64,000 bases of DNA from Cordilura impudica (Eukaryota > Arthropoda > Insecta > Diptera > Scathophagidae), in assembly GCA_963682025.1 (NCBI GenBank), contig CAVMKG010000262.1, forward strand, positions 310,001-374,000, read 5' to 3'. Positions 41,701 to 54,760 of this stretch are shown here, one piece after another. The position numbers and the translations under genes were made by a program. How positions within the stretch are numbered: position 1 is the first letter of the stretch; every line of letters begins with the position of its first letter. The notes under the pieces are model-generated. The model did no database searches and was not told the origin of the DNA. It was given only the letters and a program-made list of their open reading frames with translations.

Positions 41701-44700
41701 TCTTATAAATTCTGAAAATTTACATTTTGCTTAGTAAATTTTCTTAAAAATGTACTTTTCTTTAGTAAATTTTCTTAAAAATTTACCTTTCCTTATTAAA
41801 TTTTCTCAAAACTTCTGAAAATTTACTTTTGCTAGTAAATTTTCTTAAAAATTTACTTTTGCTTAGTAAATTTTCTTAAAAATTTACTTTTTCCTAGTAA
41901 ATTTTCTTAAGAATTTATCTTTCCTTAGTAAATTTTCTCAAAAATTCTGAAAATTTACCTTTTCCTTAGTAAATTTTCTTAACAATTTGCCTTTCCTTAG
42001 TAAATTTTCTCAAAAATTCTGAAAATTTATCTCTTCCTTAGTAAATTTTCTTGAAAATATACCTCTCCTTAGTAAATTTTCTCAAAAATTCTGAAAATTT
42101 ACATTTTCCTTAGTACATTTTCTTAAAAATTTAACTTTCCTTAATAAATTTTCTCAAAAATTCTGAAAATTTACCTTTTCCTTAGTAAATTTTCTTAAAA
42201 ATTTAACCTTCCTTCGTAAATTTTCTTAAAAATTTAACTTTCCTTAGTAAATTTCTTAAAAATTCTGAAAATTTACCTTTTCCTTAGTAAATCTTCTTAA
42301 AAATTTACCTTGCCTTAGTAAATTTTCTCAAAAATTCTGAATATTTAACTTTTCCTTAGTAAATATTCTAAAAAATTTACCTTTCCTTAGTAACTTTTTT
42401 TAAAAATTTACCCATCCTTAGTAAATCTTCTTAAAAATGTACCTTTCCTTAGTAAACTTTCTCAAAAATTCTGAAAACTTACCTTTTCCTTAGTAAATTT
42501 TTTTAAAAATTTATCTTTCCTTAGTAAATTTTCTTAAAGATTTACCTTTCCTTAGTAAATTTTCTTAAAAATTTACCTTTCCTTAGTAAATTTTCTCAAA
42601 AATTCTGAAAATTTAACTTTTCCTTAGTAAATTTTCTTAAAAATTTAACTTTCCTTAGTAAATTTTCTCAAAATTCTGAAAATTTACCTTTTCCTTAGTA
42701 AATTTTCTTAAAAATTTAACGTCCCTTAGTAAATTTTCTCAAAAACTCGGAAAATTTACCTTTTCCTTAGTAAATTTTCTTAAAAATTTAACTTTCCTTA
42801 GTAAATTTCTCAAAAATTCTGAAAATTTACCTTTTCCTTAGTAAATTTTCTTAACAATTTGCCTTTCCTTAGTAAATTTTCTCAAAAATTTTGAAAATTT
42901 ATCTCTTCCTTAGTAAATTTTCTTAAAAATTTACCTTTCCTTAGTAAATTTTCTCAAAAATTCTGAAAATTTACCTTTTCCTTAGTACATGTTCTTAAAA
43001 ATTTAACTTTCCTTAGTCAATTTTCTAAAAAATTCTGAAAATTTAACTTTTCCTTAGTAAATTTTCTTAAAAATTTTCCTTTCCTTAATAAATTTTCTCA
43101 AAAAATTTTTTTTCTTAAAAATTTACCTCTCCTTAGTAAATTTTCTCAAAAATTCTGAAAATTTACCTTTTCCTTAGTAAATTTTCTTAAAAATATACCT
43201 CTCCTTAGTAAATTTTCTCAAAAATTCTGAAAATTTACATTTTCCTTAGTAAATTTTCTTAAAAATTTAACTTTCCTTAATAAATTTTCTCAAAAATTCT
43301 GTAAATTTACCATTTCCTTAGTAAATTTTCTTAAAAATTTAACCTTCCTTAATAAATTTTCTTAAAAATTTAACTTTCCTTAGTAAATTTCACAAAAATT
43401 CTGCAAATTTACCTTTTCCTTAGTAAATCTTCTTAAAAATTTACCTTTCCTTAGTAAATTTTCTCAAAAATTCTGAATATTTACCTTTTCCTTAGGAAAT
43501 TTTCTAAAAAATTTACCTTTCCTTAGTAAATTTTTTTAAAAATTTACCCATCCTTAGTAAATCTTCTTAAAATGTACCTTTCCTTAGTAAACTTTCTCAA
43601 AAATTCTGAAAACTTTCCTTTTCCTTAGTAAATTTTTTTAAAAATTTATCTTTCCTTAGTAAATTTTCTTAAAAATTTAACTTTCCTTAGTAAATTTTCT
43701 TAAAAATTTAACGTTCCTTAGTAAATTTTCTCAAAAAGTCTGAAAATTTACCTTTTCCTTAGTAAATTTTCTTAAAAATTTACCTTTCCTTAGTAAATTT
43801 TCTCAAAAATTCTGAAAATTTAACTTTTCCTTAGTAAATTTTCTTAAAAATTTAACTTTCCTTAGTAAATTTTCTCAAAATTCTGAAAATTTACCTTTCC
43901 TTAGTAAATTTTCTTAAAAATTTAACGTTCCTTAGTAAATTTTCTCAAAAACTCTGAAAATTTACCTTTTCCTTAGTAAATTTTCTTAAAAATTTAACTT
44001 TCCTTAGTAGATTTCACAAAAATTCTGAAAATTCACCTTTTCCTTAGTAAATTTTCCTAAAGATTTACCTTTCCTTAGTAAATTTTCTCAAAAATTCTGA
44101 AACTTTACCTTTTCCTTAGTAACTTTTCTTAAAATATTAACTTTCCTTAGTAAATTTTCTAAAAAATTCTGAAAACTTACCTTTCCTTAGTAAATTTTCT
44201 TATAAATTTACCTTTCCTTAGTAAATTTTCTCAAAAATTCTGAAAATTTACGTTTTGCTTAGTAAATTTTCTTAAAAATTTACCTTTCCCTAGTAAATTT
44301 TCTTAAGAATTTATCTTTCCTTATTAAATTTTCTCAAAAATTCTGAAAATTTACATTTTCCTTAGTAAATTTTCTTAAAAATTTATCTTCCGTTAGTAAA
44401 TTTCCTAAAAAATTCTGAAAATTTACCTTTTGCTTAGTAAATTTTCTTAAAAATGAACCTTTCCTTAGTAAACTTTCTTAAAAATTTACCCTTCCTTAAT
44501 AAATTTTCTTAAAAATGAACCTTTCCTTAGTAAATTTTCTCAAAAATTCTGAAAAGTTACCTTTTCCTTAGTAAATTTTCTCAAAAATTCTGAAAAGTTA
44601 CCTTTTCCTTAGTAAATTTTCTTAAAAATTCTGAAAATTTACGTTTTGCTTCGTAAATTTTCTTAAAAATTTACCTTTCCTTAGTAAATTTTCTCGAAAA

Positions 44701-47700
44701 TTCTGAAACTTTTTCCTTTTCCTTAGTAAATTTTCTTAACAATTTACCTTTCCTTAGTAAATTTTCTTAAAAATTCTCAAAATTTACCTTTTGCTTAGTA
44801 AATTTTCTTAAAAATTTTCCTTTCCTTAGTAAATTTTCTCGAAAATTCTGAAACTTTTTCCTTTTCCTTAGTAAATTTTCTTAACAATTTACCTTTCCTT
44901 AGTCAATTTTCTCAAAAATTCTGAAAATTTACCTTTTCCTTAGTAAATTTTCTTAACAATTTACCTTTCCTTAGTAAATTTTCTTAAAAATTCTCAAAAT
45001 TTACCTTTTGCTTAGTAAATTTTCTTAAAAATTTTCCTTTCCTTAGTAAATTTTCTTAAAAATTTACCTTTCCTTAGTAAATTTTCTCAAAAATTCTGAA
45101 AATTTATCTTTTCCTTAATAAATTTTCTTAAAAATTTACCTTTCCTTAGTAAATTTTCTCAAAAATTCTGAAAATTTATCTTTTCCTTAGTAAATTTTCT
45201 TAAAAATTTACCTTTCCTTAGTAAATTTTCTCAAAAATTCTGAAACTTTAACTTTTCCTTAGTACCTTTTCTTAAAAATTTACCATTCCTCAGTAAATTT
45301 TCTTAAAAATTTACCCTTCCTTAGTAAATTTTCTTAAAAATTTACCTTTCCTTAATAAATTTTCTCAAAACTTCTGAAAATTTACCTTTTCCTTAGTAGA
45401 TTTTCTTAAAAATTTACCCTTCCTTAGTAATTTTTCTTAAAAATTTAGCTTTCCTTAGTAAATTTTCTCAAAAATTCTGAAAATTTATCTTTTCGTTAGT
45501 AAATTTTCTGAAAAATTTATCTTCCGTTAGTAAATTTCCTAAAAAATTCTGAAAATTTACATTTTGCTTAGTAAATTTTCTTAAAAATGAACCTTTCCTT
45601 AGTAAATTTTCTTAAAAATTTACCCTTCCTTAATAAATTTTCTTAAAAATGAACCTTTCCTTAGTAAATTTTCGAAAAAATTCTGAAAATTTGCCATTTC
45701 CTTAGTAAATTTTCTTAAAAATTTACACTTCTTTAGGAAATTTTCTTAAAAATGTACCTTTCCTTAGTAAATTTTCTCAAAAATTCTGAAAATTTACGTT
45801 TTTTCTTAGTAAATTTTCTTATAAATTTACCTTTCCTTAGTAAATTTTCTCAAAAATTCTGACAATTTACGTTTTGCTTAGTAAATTTTCTTAAAAGTTT
45901 ACCTTTCCTTAGTAAATTTTCTCGAAAATTCTGAAACCTTTTCCTTTTCCATAGTAACTTTTCTTAAAAATTTAACTTTCCTTAGTAAATTTTCTCAAAA
46001 ATTCTGAAAATTTATCTTTTCCTTAGTAAATTTTCTTAAAATTTTACCTTTCCTTAATAAAATTTCTCAGAAATTCTGAAAATTTACGTTTTCCTTAGTA
46101 AATTCTCTTAAAAATTTACCCCTCCTTAGTAATTTTTTTTAAAAACGTACCATTCCTTAGAAAATTTTCTCAAAAATTCTGAAAATTTACCTTTTCCTTA
46201 GTAAATTCTCTTAAAAATTTACCCCCCCTCAGTAAATTTTCTTAAAAATTTACCTTTCCTTAGTAAATTTTCTCAAAAATTCAGAAAATTTATCTTTTCC
46301 TTAATAAATTTTCTTAAAAATTTACCTTTCCTTAGTAAATTTTCTCAAAAATTCTGAAAATTTACCTTTTCCTTGGTAAATTTTCTTAAAAATTTAACTT
46401 TCCTTAGTAAATTTTCTCAAAAATTCTGAAAATTTACCTTTTCCTTAGTAAATTTTCTTAAAAATTTACCTTTCCTCAGTAAATTTTCTTAAAAATTTAC
46501 CTTTCCTTAGTGAATTTTCTCAAAAATTCTGAAAATTTACTTTTCCTTAGTAAATTCTCTTAAAAATTTAACCTTCCTTAGTAAATTTTTTTAACAACGT
46601 ACCATTCCTTAGTAAAATTTCTCAAAAATTCTGAAAACTTACCTTTTCCTTAGTAAATTTTCTTATAAATTTACCTTTCCTTACTAGATTTTCTCGAAAA
46701 TTCTGAAAATTTTCCTTTTCCTTAGTAAATTTTCTTAAAAATTTACCTTTCCTTAGAAAATTTTCTCAAAAATTATGAAAATTTACGTTTTGCTTAGTAA
46801 ATTTTCTTAAAAATTTACCTTTCCTTAGTAAATTTTCTCAAAACTTCTGAAAATTTACTTTTGCTTAGTAAATTTTCTTAAAAATATACCTTTCCTTAGT
46901 AAATTTTCTTAAGAATTTATCTTTCCTTAGTAAATTTTCTTATAAATTCTGAAAATTTACATTTTGCTTAGTAAATTTTCTTAAAAATGTACTTTTCTTT
47001 AGTAAATTTTCTTAAAAATTTACCTTTCCTTATTAAATTTTCTCAAAACTTCTGAAAATTTACTTTTGCTAGTAAATTTTCTTAAAAATTTACTTTTGCT
47101 TAGTAAATTTTCTTAAAAATTTACTTTTTCCTAGTAAATTTTCTTAAGAATTTATCTTTCCTTAGTAAATTTTCTCAAAAATTCTGAAAATTTACCTTTT
47201 CCTTAGTAAATTTTCTTAACAATTTGCCTTTCCTTAGTAAATTTTCTCAAAAATTCTGAAAATTTATCTCTTCCTTAGTAAATTTTCTTGAAAATATACC
47301 TCTCCTTAGTAAATTTTCTCAAAAATTCTGAAAATTTACATTTTCCTTAGTACATTTTCTTAAAAATTTAACTTTCCTTAATAAATTTTCTCAAAAATTC
47401 TGAAAATTTACCTTTTCCTTAGTAAATTTTCTTAAAAATTTAACCTTCCTTCGTAAATTTTCTTAAAAATTTAACTTTCCTTAGTAAATTTCTTAAAAAT
47501 TCTGAAAATTTACCTTTTCCTTAGTAAATCTTCTTAAAAATTTACCTTGCCTTAGTAAATTTTCTCAAAAATTCTGAATATTTAACTTTTCCTTAGTAAA
47601 TATTCTAAAAAATTTACCTTTCCTTAGTAACTTTTTTTAAAAATTTACCCATCCTTAGTAAATCTTCTTAAAAATGTACCTTTCCTTAGTAAACTTTCTC

Positions 47701-49445
47701 AAAAATTCTGAAAACTTACCTTTTCCTTAGTAAATTTTTTTAAAAATTTATCTTTCCTTAGTAAATTTTCTTAAAGATTTACCTTTCCTTAGTAAATTTT
47801 CTTAAAAATTTACCTTTCCTTAGTAAATTTTCTCAAAAATTCTGAAAATTTAACTTTTCCTTAGTAAATTTTCTTAAAAATTTAACTTTCCTTAGTAAAT
47901 TTTCTCAAAATTCTGAAAATTTACCTTTTCCTTAGTAAATTTTCTTAAAAATTTAACGTCCCTTAGTAAATTTTCTCAAAAACTCGGAAAATTTACCTTT
48001 TCCTTAGTAAATTTTCTTAAAAATTTAACTTTCCTTAGTAAATTTCTCAAAAATTCTGAAAATTTACCTTTTCCTTAGTACATGTTCTTAAAAATTTAAC
48101 TTTCCTTAGTCAATTTTCTCAAAAACTCGGAAAATTTACCTTTTCCTTAGTAAATTTTCTTAACAATTTGCCTTTCCTTAGTAAATTTTCTCAAAAATTT
48201 TGAAAATTTATCTCTTCCTTAGTAAATTTTCTTAAAAATTTACCTTTCCTTAGTAAATTTTCTCAAAAATTCTGAAAATTTACCTTTTCCTTAGTACATG
48301 TTCTTAAAAATTTAACTTTCCTTAGTCAATTTTCTAAAAAATTCTGAAAATTTAACTTTTCCTTAGTAAATTTTCTTAAAAATTTTCCTTTCCTTAATAA
48401 ATTTTCTCAAAAAATTTGAAAATTTACCTTTTCCGTAGGTAATTTTTTTAAAAATTTACCTCTCCTTAGTAAATTTTCTCAAAAATTCTGAAAATTTACC
48501 TTTTCCTTAGTAAATTTTCTTAAAAATATACCTCTCCTTAGTAAATTTTCTCAAAAATTCTGAAAATTTACATTTTCCTTAGTACATTTTCTTAAAAATT
48601 TAGCTTTCCTTAGTAAATTTTCTCAAAAATTCTGAAAATTTAACTTTTCCTTAGTAAATTTTCTTAAAAATTTAACTTTCCTTAATAAATTTTCTCAAAA
48701 ATTCTGTAAATTTACCATTTCCTTAGTAAATTTTCTTAAAAATTTAACCTTCCTTAATAAATTTTCTTAAAAATTTAACTTTCCTTAGTAAATTTCACAA
48801 AAATTCTGCAAATTTACCTTTTCCTTAGTAAATCTTCTTAAAAATTTACCTTTCCTTAGTAAATTTTCTCAAAAATTCTGAATATTTACCTTTTCCTTAG
48901 GAAATTTTCTAAAAAATTTACCTTTCCTTAGTAAATTTTTTTAAAAATTTACCCATCCTTAGTAAATCTTCTTAAAATGTACCTTTCCTTAGTAAACTTT
49001 CTCAAAAATTCTGAAAACTTACCTTTTCCTTAGTAAATTTTTTTAAAAATTTATCTTTCCTTAGTAAATTTTCTTAAAAATTTAACTTTCCTTAGTAAAT
49101 TTTCTTAAAAATTTAACGTTCCTTAGTAAATTTTCTCAAAAAGTCTGAAAATTTACCTTTTCCTTAGTAAATTTTCTTAAAAATTTACCTTTCCTTAGTA
49201 AATTTTCTCAAAAATTCTGAAAATTTAACTTTTCCTTAGTAAATTTTCTTAAAAATTTAACTTTCCTTAGTAAATTTTCTCAAAATTCTGAAAATTTACC
49301 TTTCCTTAGTAAATTTTCTTAAAAATTTAACGTTCCTTAGTAAATTTTCTCAAAAACTCTGAAAATTTACCTTTTCCTTAGTAAATTTTCTTAAAAATTT
49401 AACTTTCCTTAGTAGATTTCACAAAAATTCTGAAAATTCACCTTT
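38797..49445. repeat. Tandem duplication of a 5.2-5.4 kb higher-order unit
   Basis: Copy 1 runs about 38797-44045 and copy 2 about 44056-49445. Both begin with the variant CCTAAAGATTTACC and end with an AGTAGATTTCAC variant (44006 and 49411). Matching positions are 5165 bp apart over most of the length (39541 and 44706; 41428 and 46593), 5259 bp at the left end and 5405 bp at the right. The copies thus differ by gain or loss of a few monomers. Near-identity over kilobases points to recent duplication, with an assembly duplication as the alternative. Confidence 0.8.
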
Positions 49446-52400
49446 TCCTTAGTAAATTTTCTTAACAATTTGCCTTTCCTTAGTAAATTTTCTCAAAAAT
49501 TCTGAAAATTTACCTTTTCCTTAGTAAATTTTCTTAACAATTTGCCTTTCCTTAGTAAATTTTCTCAAAAATTCTGAAAATTTATCTCTTCCTTAGTAAA
49601 TTTTCTTAAAAATTTACCTTTCCTTACTAAATTTTCTCAAAAATTCTGAAAATTTACCTTTTCCTTACTAAATTTTCTTAAAAATTTAACTTTCCTTAGC
49701 AAATTTTCTAAAAAATTCTGAAAATTTAACTTTTCCTTAGTAAATTTTCTTAAAAATTTACCTCTCCTTAGTAAATTTTCTCAAAAATTCTGAAAATTTA
49801 CTTTTGCTTAGTAAATTTTCTTAAAAATAAAACTCTCCTTAGTAAATTTTCTCAAAAATTCTGAAAATTTACATTTTCCTTAGTAAATTTTCTTAAAAAT
49901 TTAACTTTCCTTAATAAATTTTCTCAAAAATTCTGCAAATTTACCTTTTCCTTAGTAAATTTTCTTAAAAATTTAACCTTCCTTAGTAAATTTTCTTAAA
50001 AATTTAACTTTCCTTAGTAAATTTTCTCAATAATTCGGAATATTTACCTTTTCCTTAGGAAATTTTCTAAAAAATTTACCTTTCCTTAGTAAATTTTTTT
50101 AAAACTTTAAATCTTCTTAAAAATGTACCTTTCCTTAGTAAACTTTCTCAAAAATTCTGAAAACTTACCTTTTCCTTAGTAAATTTTTTTTAAAATTTAT
50201 CTTTCCTTAGTAAATTTTCTTAAAAATTTACCTTTCCTTAGTAAATTTTCTTAAAAATTTACCTTTCCTTAGTAAATTTTCTCAAAAATTCTGAAGATTT
50301 ACGTTTTCCTTAGTAAATTTTCTTAAAAATATACCTCTCCTTAGTAAATTTTCTCAAAAATTCTGAAAATTTACTTTTTCCTTAGTAAATTTTCTTAAAA
50401 ATTTAACGTTCCTTAGTAAATTTTCTCAAAAATTCTGAAAATTTACCTTTTCCTTAGTAAATTTTCTTAAAAATTTGCTTAGTAAATTTTCTCAAAAACT
50501 CGGAAAATTTCGTTTTCCTTAGTAAATTTTCTTAAAAATTTAACTTTCCGTAGTAAATTTCACAAAAATTCTGAAAATTAACCTTTTCCTTAGTAAATCT
50601 TCTTAAAAATTAACCTTTCCTTAGTAAGTTTTCTCAAAAATTCTGAAAATTTACGTTTTCCTTAGTATATTTTCTTAACAATTTGCCTTTCCTTAGTAAA
50701 TTTTCTCAAAAATTCTGAAAATTTATCTCTTCCTTAGTAAATTTTCTTAAAAATTTGCCTTTCCTTAGTAAATTTTCTCAAAAATTCTGAAAATTTACCT
50801 TTTCCTTAGTACATTTTCTTAAAAATTTAACTTTCATTGTAAATTTTCTAAAAAATTCTGAAAATTTAACTTTTCCTTAGTAAATTTTCTTAAAAATTTA
50901 CCTTTCCTTAATAAATTTTCCCAAAAATTTTGAAAATTTACCTTTTCCGTAGTAAATTTTCTTAAAAATTTACCTCTCCTTAGTAAATTTTCTCAAAAAT
51001 TCTGAAAATTTACCTTTTCCTTAGTAAATTTTCTTAAAAATATATCTCTCCTTAGGAAATTTTCTCAAAAATTCTGAAAATTTACATTTTCCTTAGTAAA
51101 TTTTCTTAACAATATACCTCTCCTTAGTAAATTTTTAACCTTCCTTAATAAATTTTCTTAAAAATTTAACTTTCCTTAGTAAATTTCACAAAAATTCTGA
51201 AAATTTACCTTTTCCTTAGTAAATCTTCTTAAAAATTTACCTTTCCTTAGTAAATTTTCTCAAAAATTCTGAATATTTACTTTTTCCTTAGGAAATTTTC
51301 TAAAAAATTTACCTTTCCTTAGTAAATTTTTTTAAAAATTTACCCATCCTTAGTAAATCTTCTTAAAAATGTACCTTTCCTTAGTGAACTTTCTCAAAAA
51401 TTCTGAAAACTTACCTTTTCCTTAGTAAATTTTTTTAGAAATTTGTCTTTCCTTAGTAAATTTTCTTAAAAATTTACCTTTCCTTAGTAAATTTTCTTAA
51501 AAATTTACCTTTCCTTAGCAAATTTTATCAAAAATTCTGAAGATTTACCTTTTCCTTAGTAAATTTTCTTAAAAATATACCTCTCCTTAGTAAATTTTCT
51601 CAAAAATTCTGAAAATTTACCTTTTCCTTAGTAAATTTTCTTAAAAATTTAACGTTCCTTAGTAAATTTTCTCAAAAATTCTGAAAATTTAGCTTTTCCT
51701 TAGTAAATTTTCTTACAAATTTAACTTTCCTTAGTAAATTTTCTCAAAATTCTGAAAATTTACCTTTTCCTTAGTAAATTTTCTTAAAAATTTAACGTTC
51801 CTTAGTAAATTTTCTCAAAAACTCTGAAAATTTACCTTTTCCTAAGTAAATTTTCTTAAAAATTTAACTTTCCTTAGTAAATTTTCTCAAAATTCTGAAA
51901 ATTTACCTTTTGCTTAGTAAATTTTCTTAACAATTTACGTCTCCTTAGTATATTTTCTTAAAAATTCTGAAAATTTACCATTTCCTTAGTAAGTTTTCTA
52001 AAAAATTTAACTTTCGTTAGTAAATTTTCTCAAAAATTCTGAAGATTTACCTTTTACTTAGTAAATTTTCTTAAAAAGATACCTCTCCTTAGTAAATTTA
52101 CTCAAAAATTCTGAAAATTTACCTTTTCCTTAGTAAATTTTCTTAAAAATTTAACGTTCCTTAGTAAATTTTCTCAAAAATTCTGAAAATTTACCTTTTC
52201 CTTAGTAATTTTTCTTAAAAATTTAACTTTCATTAGTAAATTTTCTCAAAATTCTGAAAATTTACCTTTTGCTTAGTAAATTTTCTTAACAATTTACCTC
52301 TCCTTAGTATATTTTCTTAAAAATTCTGAAAATTTACCTTTTCCTTAGTAAACTTTCTTAAAAATTTAACTTTCCTTAGTAAATTTTCTCAAAAATTCTG

Positions 52401-54498
52401 AAAATTTACTTTTTCCTTAGTAAATTTTCTTAAAAATTTAACTTTCCTTAGTAAATTTTCTCAAAAATTCTGAAAATTTACCTTTTCCTTAGTAAATTTT
52501 CTAAAAAATTAACCTTTCCTTAGTAAGTTTTCTCAAAAATTCTGAAAATTTACCTTTTCCTTAGTATATTTTCTTAACAATTTGCCTTTCCTTAGTAAAT
52601 TTTCTCAAAAATTCTGAAAATTTATCTCTTCCTTAGTAAATTTTCTTAAAAATTTGCCTTTCCTTAGTAAATTTTCTCAAAAATTCTGAAAATTTACCTT
52701 TTCCTTAGTACATTTTCTTAAAAATTTAACTTTCATTGTAAATTTTCTAAAAAATTCTGAAAATTTAACTTTTCCTTAGTAAATTTTCTTAAAAATTTAC
52801 CTTTCCTTAATAAATTTTCCCAAAAATTTTGAAAATTTACCTTTTCCTTAGTAAATTTTCTTAAAAATTTACCTCTCCTTAGTAAATTTTCTCAAAAATT
52901 CTGAAAATTTACCTTTTCCTTAGTAAATTTTCTTAAAAATATATCTCTCCTTAGTAAATTTTCTCAAAAATTCTGAAAATTTACATTTTCCTTAGTAAAT
53001 TTTCTTAAAAATATACCTCTCCTTAGTAAATTTTTAACCTTCCTTAATAAATTTTCTTAAAAATTTAACTTTCCTTAGTAAATTTCACAAAAATTCTGAA
53101 AATTTACCTTTTCCTTAGTAAATCTTCTTAAAAATTTACCTTTCCTTAGTAAATTTTCTCAAAAATTCTGAATATTTACTTTTTCCTTAGGAAATTTTCT
53201 AAAAAATTTACCTTTCCTTAGTAAATTTTTTTAAAAATTTACCCATCCTTAGTAAATCTTCTTAAAAATGTACCTTTCCTTAGTAAACTTTCTCAAAAAT
53301 TCTGAAAACTTACCTTTTCCTTAGTAAATTTTTTTAGAAATTTATCTTTCCTTAGTAAATTTTCTTAAAAATTTACCTTTCCTTAGTAAATTTTCTTAAA
53401 AATTTACCTTTCCTTAGTAAATTTTCTCAAAAATTCTGAAGATTTACCTTTTCCTTAGTAAATTTTCTTAAAAATATACCTCTCCTTAGTAAATTTTCTC
53501 AAAAATTCTGAAAATTTACCTTTTCCTTAGTAAATTTTCTTAAAAATTTAACGTTCCTTAGTAAATTTTCTCAAAAATTCTGAAAATTTAGCTTTTCCTT
53601 AGTAAATTTTCTTACAAATTTAACTTTCCTTAGAAATTTTCTCAAAATTCTGAAAATTTACCTTTTCCTTAGTAAATTTTCTTAAAAATTTAACGTTCCT
53701 TAGTAAATTTTCTCAAAAACTCTGAAAATTTACCTTTTCCTAAGTAAATTTTCTTAAAAATTTAACTTTCCTTAGTAAATTTTCTCAAAATTCTGAAAAT
53801 TTACCTTTTGCTTAGTAAATTTTCTTAACAATTTACGTCTCCTTAGTATATTTTCTTAAAAATTCTGAAAATTTACCATTTCCTTAGTAAGTTTTCTAAA
53901 AAATTTAACTTTCGTTAGTAAATTTTCTCAAAAATTCTGAAGATTTACCTTTTACTTAGTAAATTTTCTTAAAAAGATACCTCTCCTTAGTAAATTTACT
54001 CAAAAATTCTGAAAATTTACCTTTTCCTTAGTAAATTTTCTTAAAAATTTAACGTTCCTTAGTAAATTTTCTCAAAAATTCTGAAAATTTACCTTTTCCT
54101 TAGTAAATTTTCTTAAAAATTTAACTTTCCTTAGTAAATTTTCTCAAAATTCTGAAAATTTACCTTTTGCTTAGTAAATTTTCTTAACAATTTACCTCTC
54201 CTTAGTATATTTTCTTAAAAATTCTGAAAATTTACCTTTTCCTTAGTAAACTTTCTTAAAAATTTAACTTTCCTTAGTAAATTTTCTCAAAAATTCTGAA
54301 AATTTACTTTTTCCTTAGTAAATTTTCTTAAAAATTTAACTTTCCTTAGTAAATTTTCTCAAAAATTCTGAAAATTTACTCGTATTTATTTATTTTTGGC
54401 CAAGTATTAATTCTTTTTTTAATAATTTATTATTTTAAGCTAATTGGGCCTAACTTCGTAAATGTAAAATAAAACTCAGTTTTATCACATATTTCCCC

Positions 54499-54539
54499 GA
54501 CGTTTCGTAACTTTTTTGGTTACTTTTTCAAGGGTCGTC
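54499..54539 (-). ncRNA. Degenerate hammerhead-ribozyme-like motif of the Penelope element
   Basis: On the minus strand GACG (54536-54539) pairs with CGTC (54499-54502). A helix GTAAC/GTTAC (54519-54523 with 54507-54511) closes a CAAAAAA loop and is followed by GAAA. This is the type I hammerhead layout, including the GAAACGTC end common in Penelope-like elements, which are known to carry such motifs. The first core box reads CTTGAAAAA where CUGAUGA is expected, so self-cleavage by this copy is doubtful. Confidence 0.55.
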
Positions 54540-54760
54540 TATTTAAATAAAATAAAATAAAAACACAACATTAACACACAATAATTGCACAAATATGAAC
54601 AATAAAAACTTACAATAATAAGAATTTTAAACTTTATCACATTACAACATTATTAATATAAATCACAGCAAACATAAAAACACAAAATTGTATAATTACA
54701 AACATAAAACACAAATTTGTATAATTACATTTAGCTTAAAATTAATATCACAGAATGTTT

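Larger units (their letters stand above)
13404..54379. repeat. Hairpin-monomer satellite array, block 2
   Basis: Continuation of the same satellite for about 41 kb, with no other insertion seen. A rare variant containing AACAACGTACCATTCC works as a landmark. Across the whole array it starts at 104, 5210, 5835, 10497, 16320, 23992, 25756, 31542, 32985, 36717, 41428 and 46593. A GTGAATT variant lies exactly 83 bp before the landmark in five cases (21, 10414, 16237, 41345, 46510), so these stretches descend from one long ancestral segment. No gene, RNA gene or other element was found in this block. It is broken at its right end by the Penelope-like element. Confidence 0.97.

Noticed and set aside
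1..54379. CRISPR-like array
   Set aside because: The repeat and spacer-like parts are all variants of one satellite with no unique spacers, and the genome is eukaryotic.
1..54379. Telomeric repeat
   Set aside because: CCTTAG occurs once per monomer, but there is no tandem TTAGG; the period is 31 or 41 bp.
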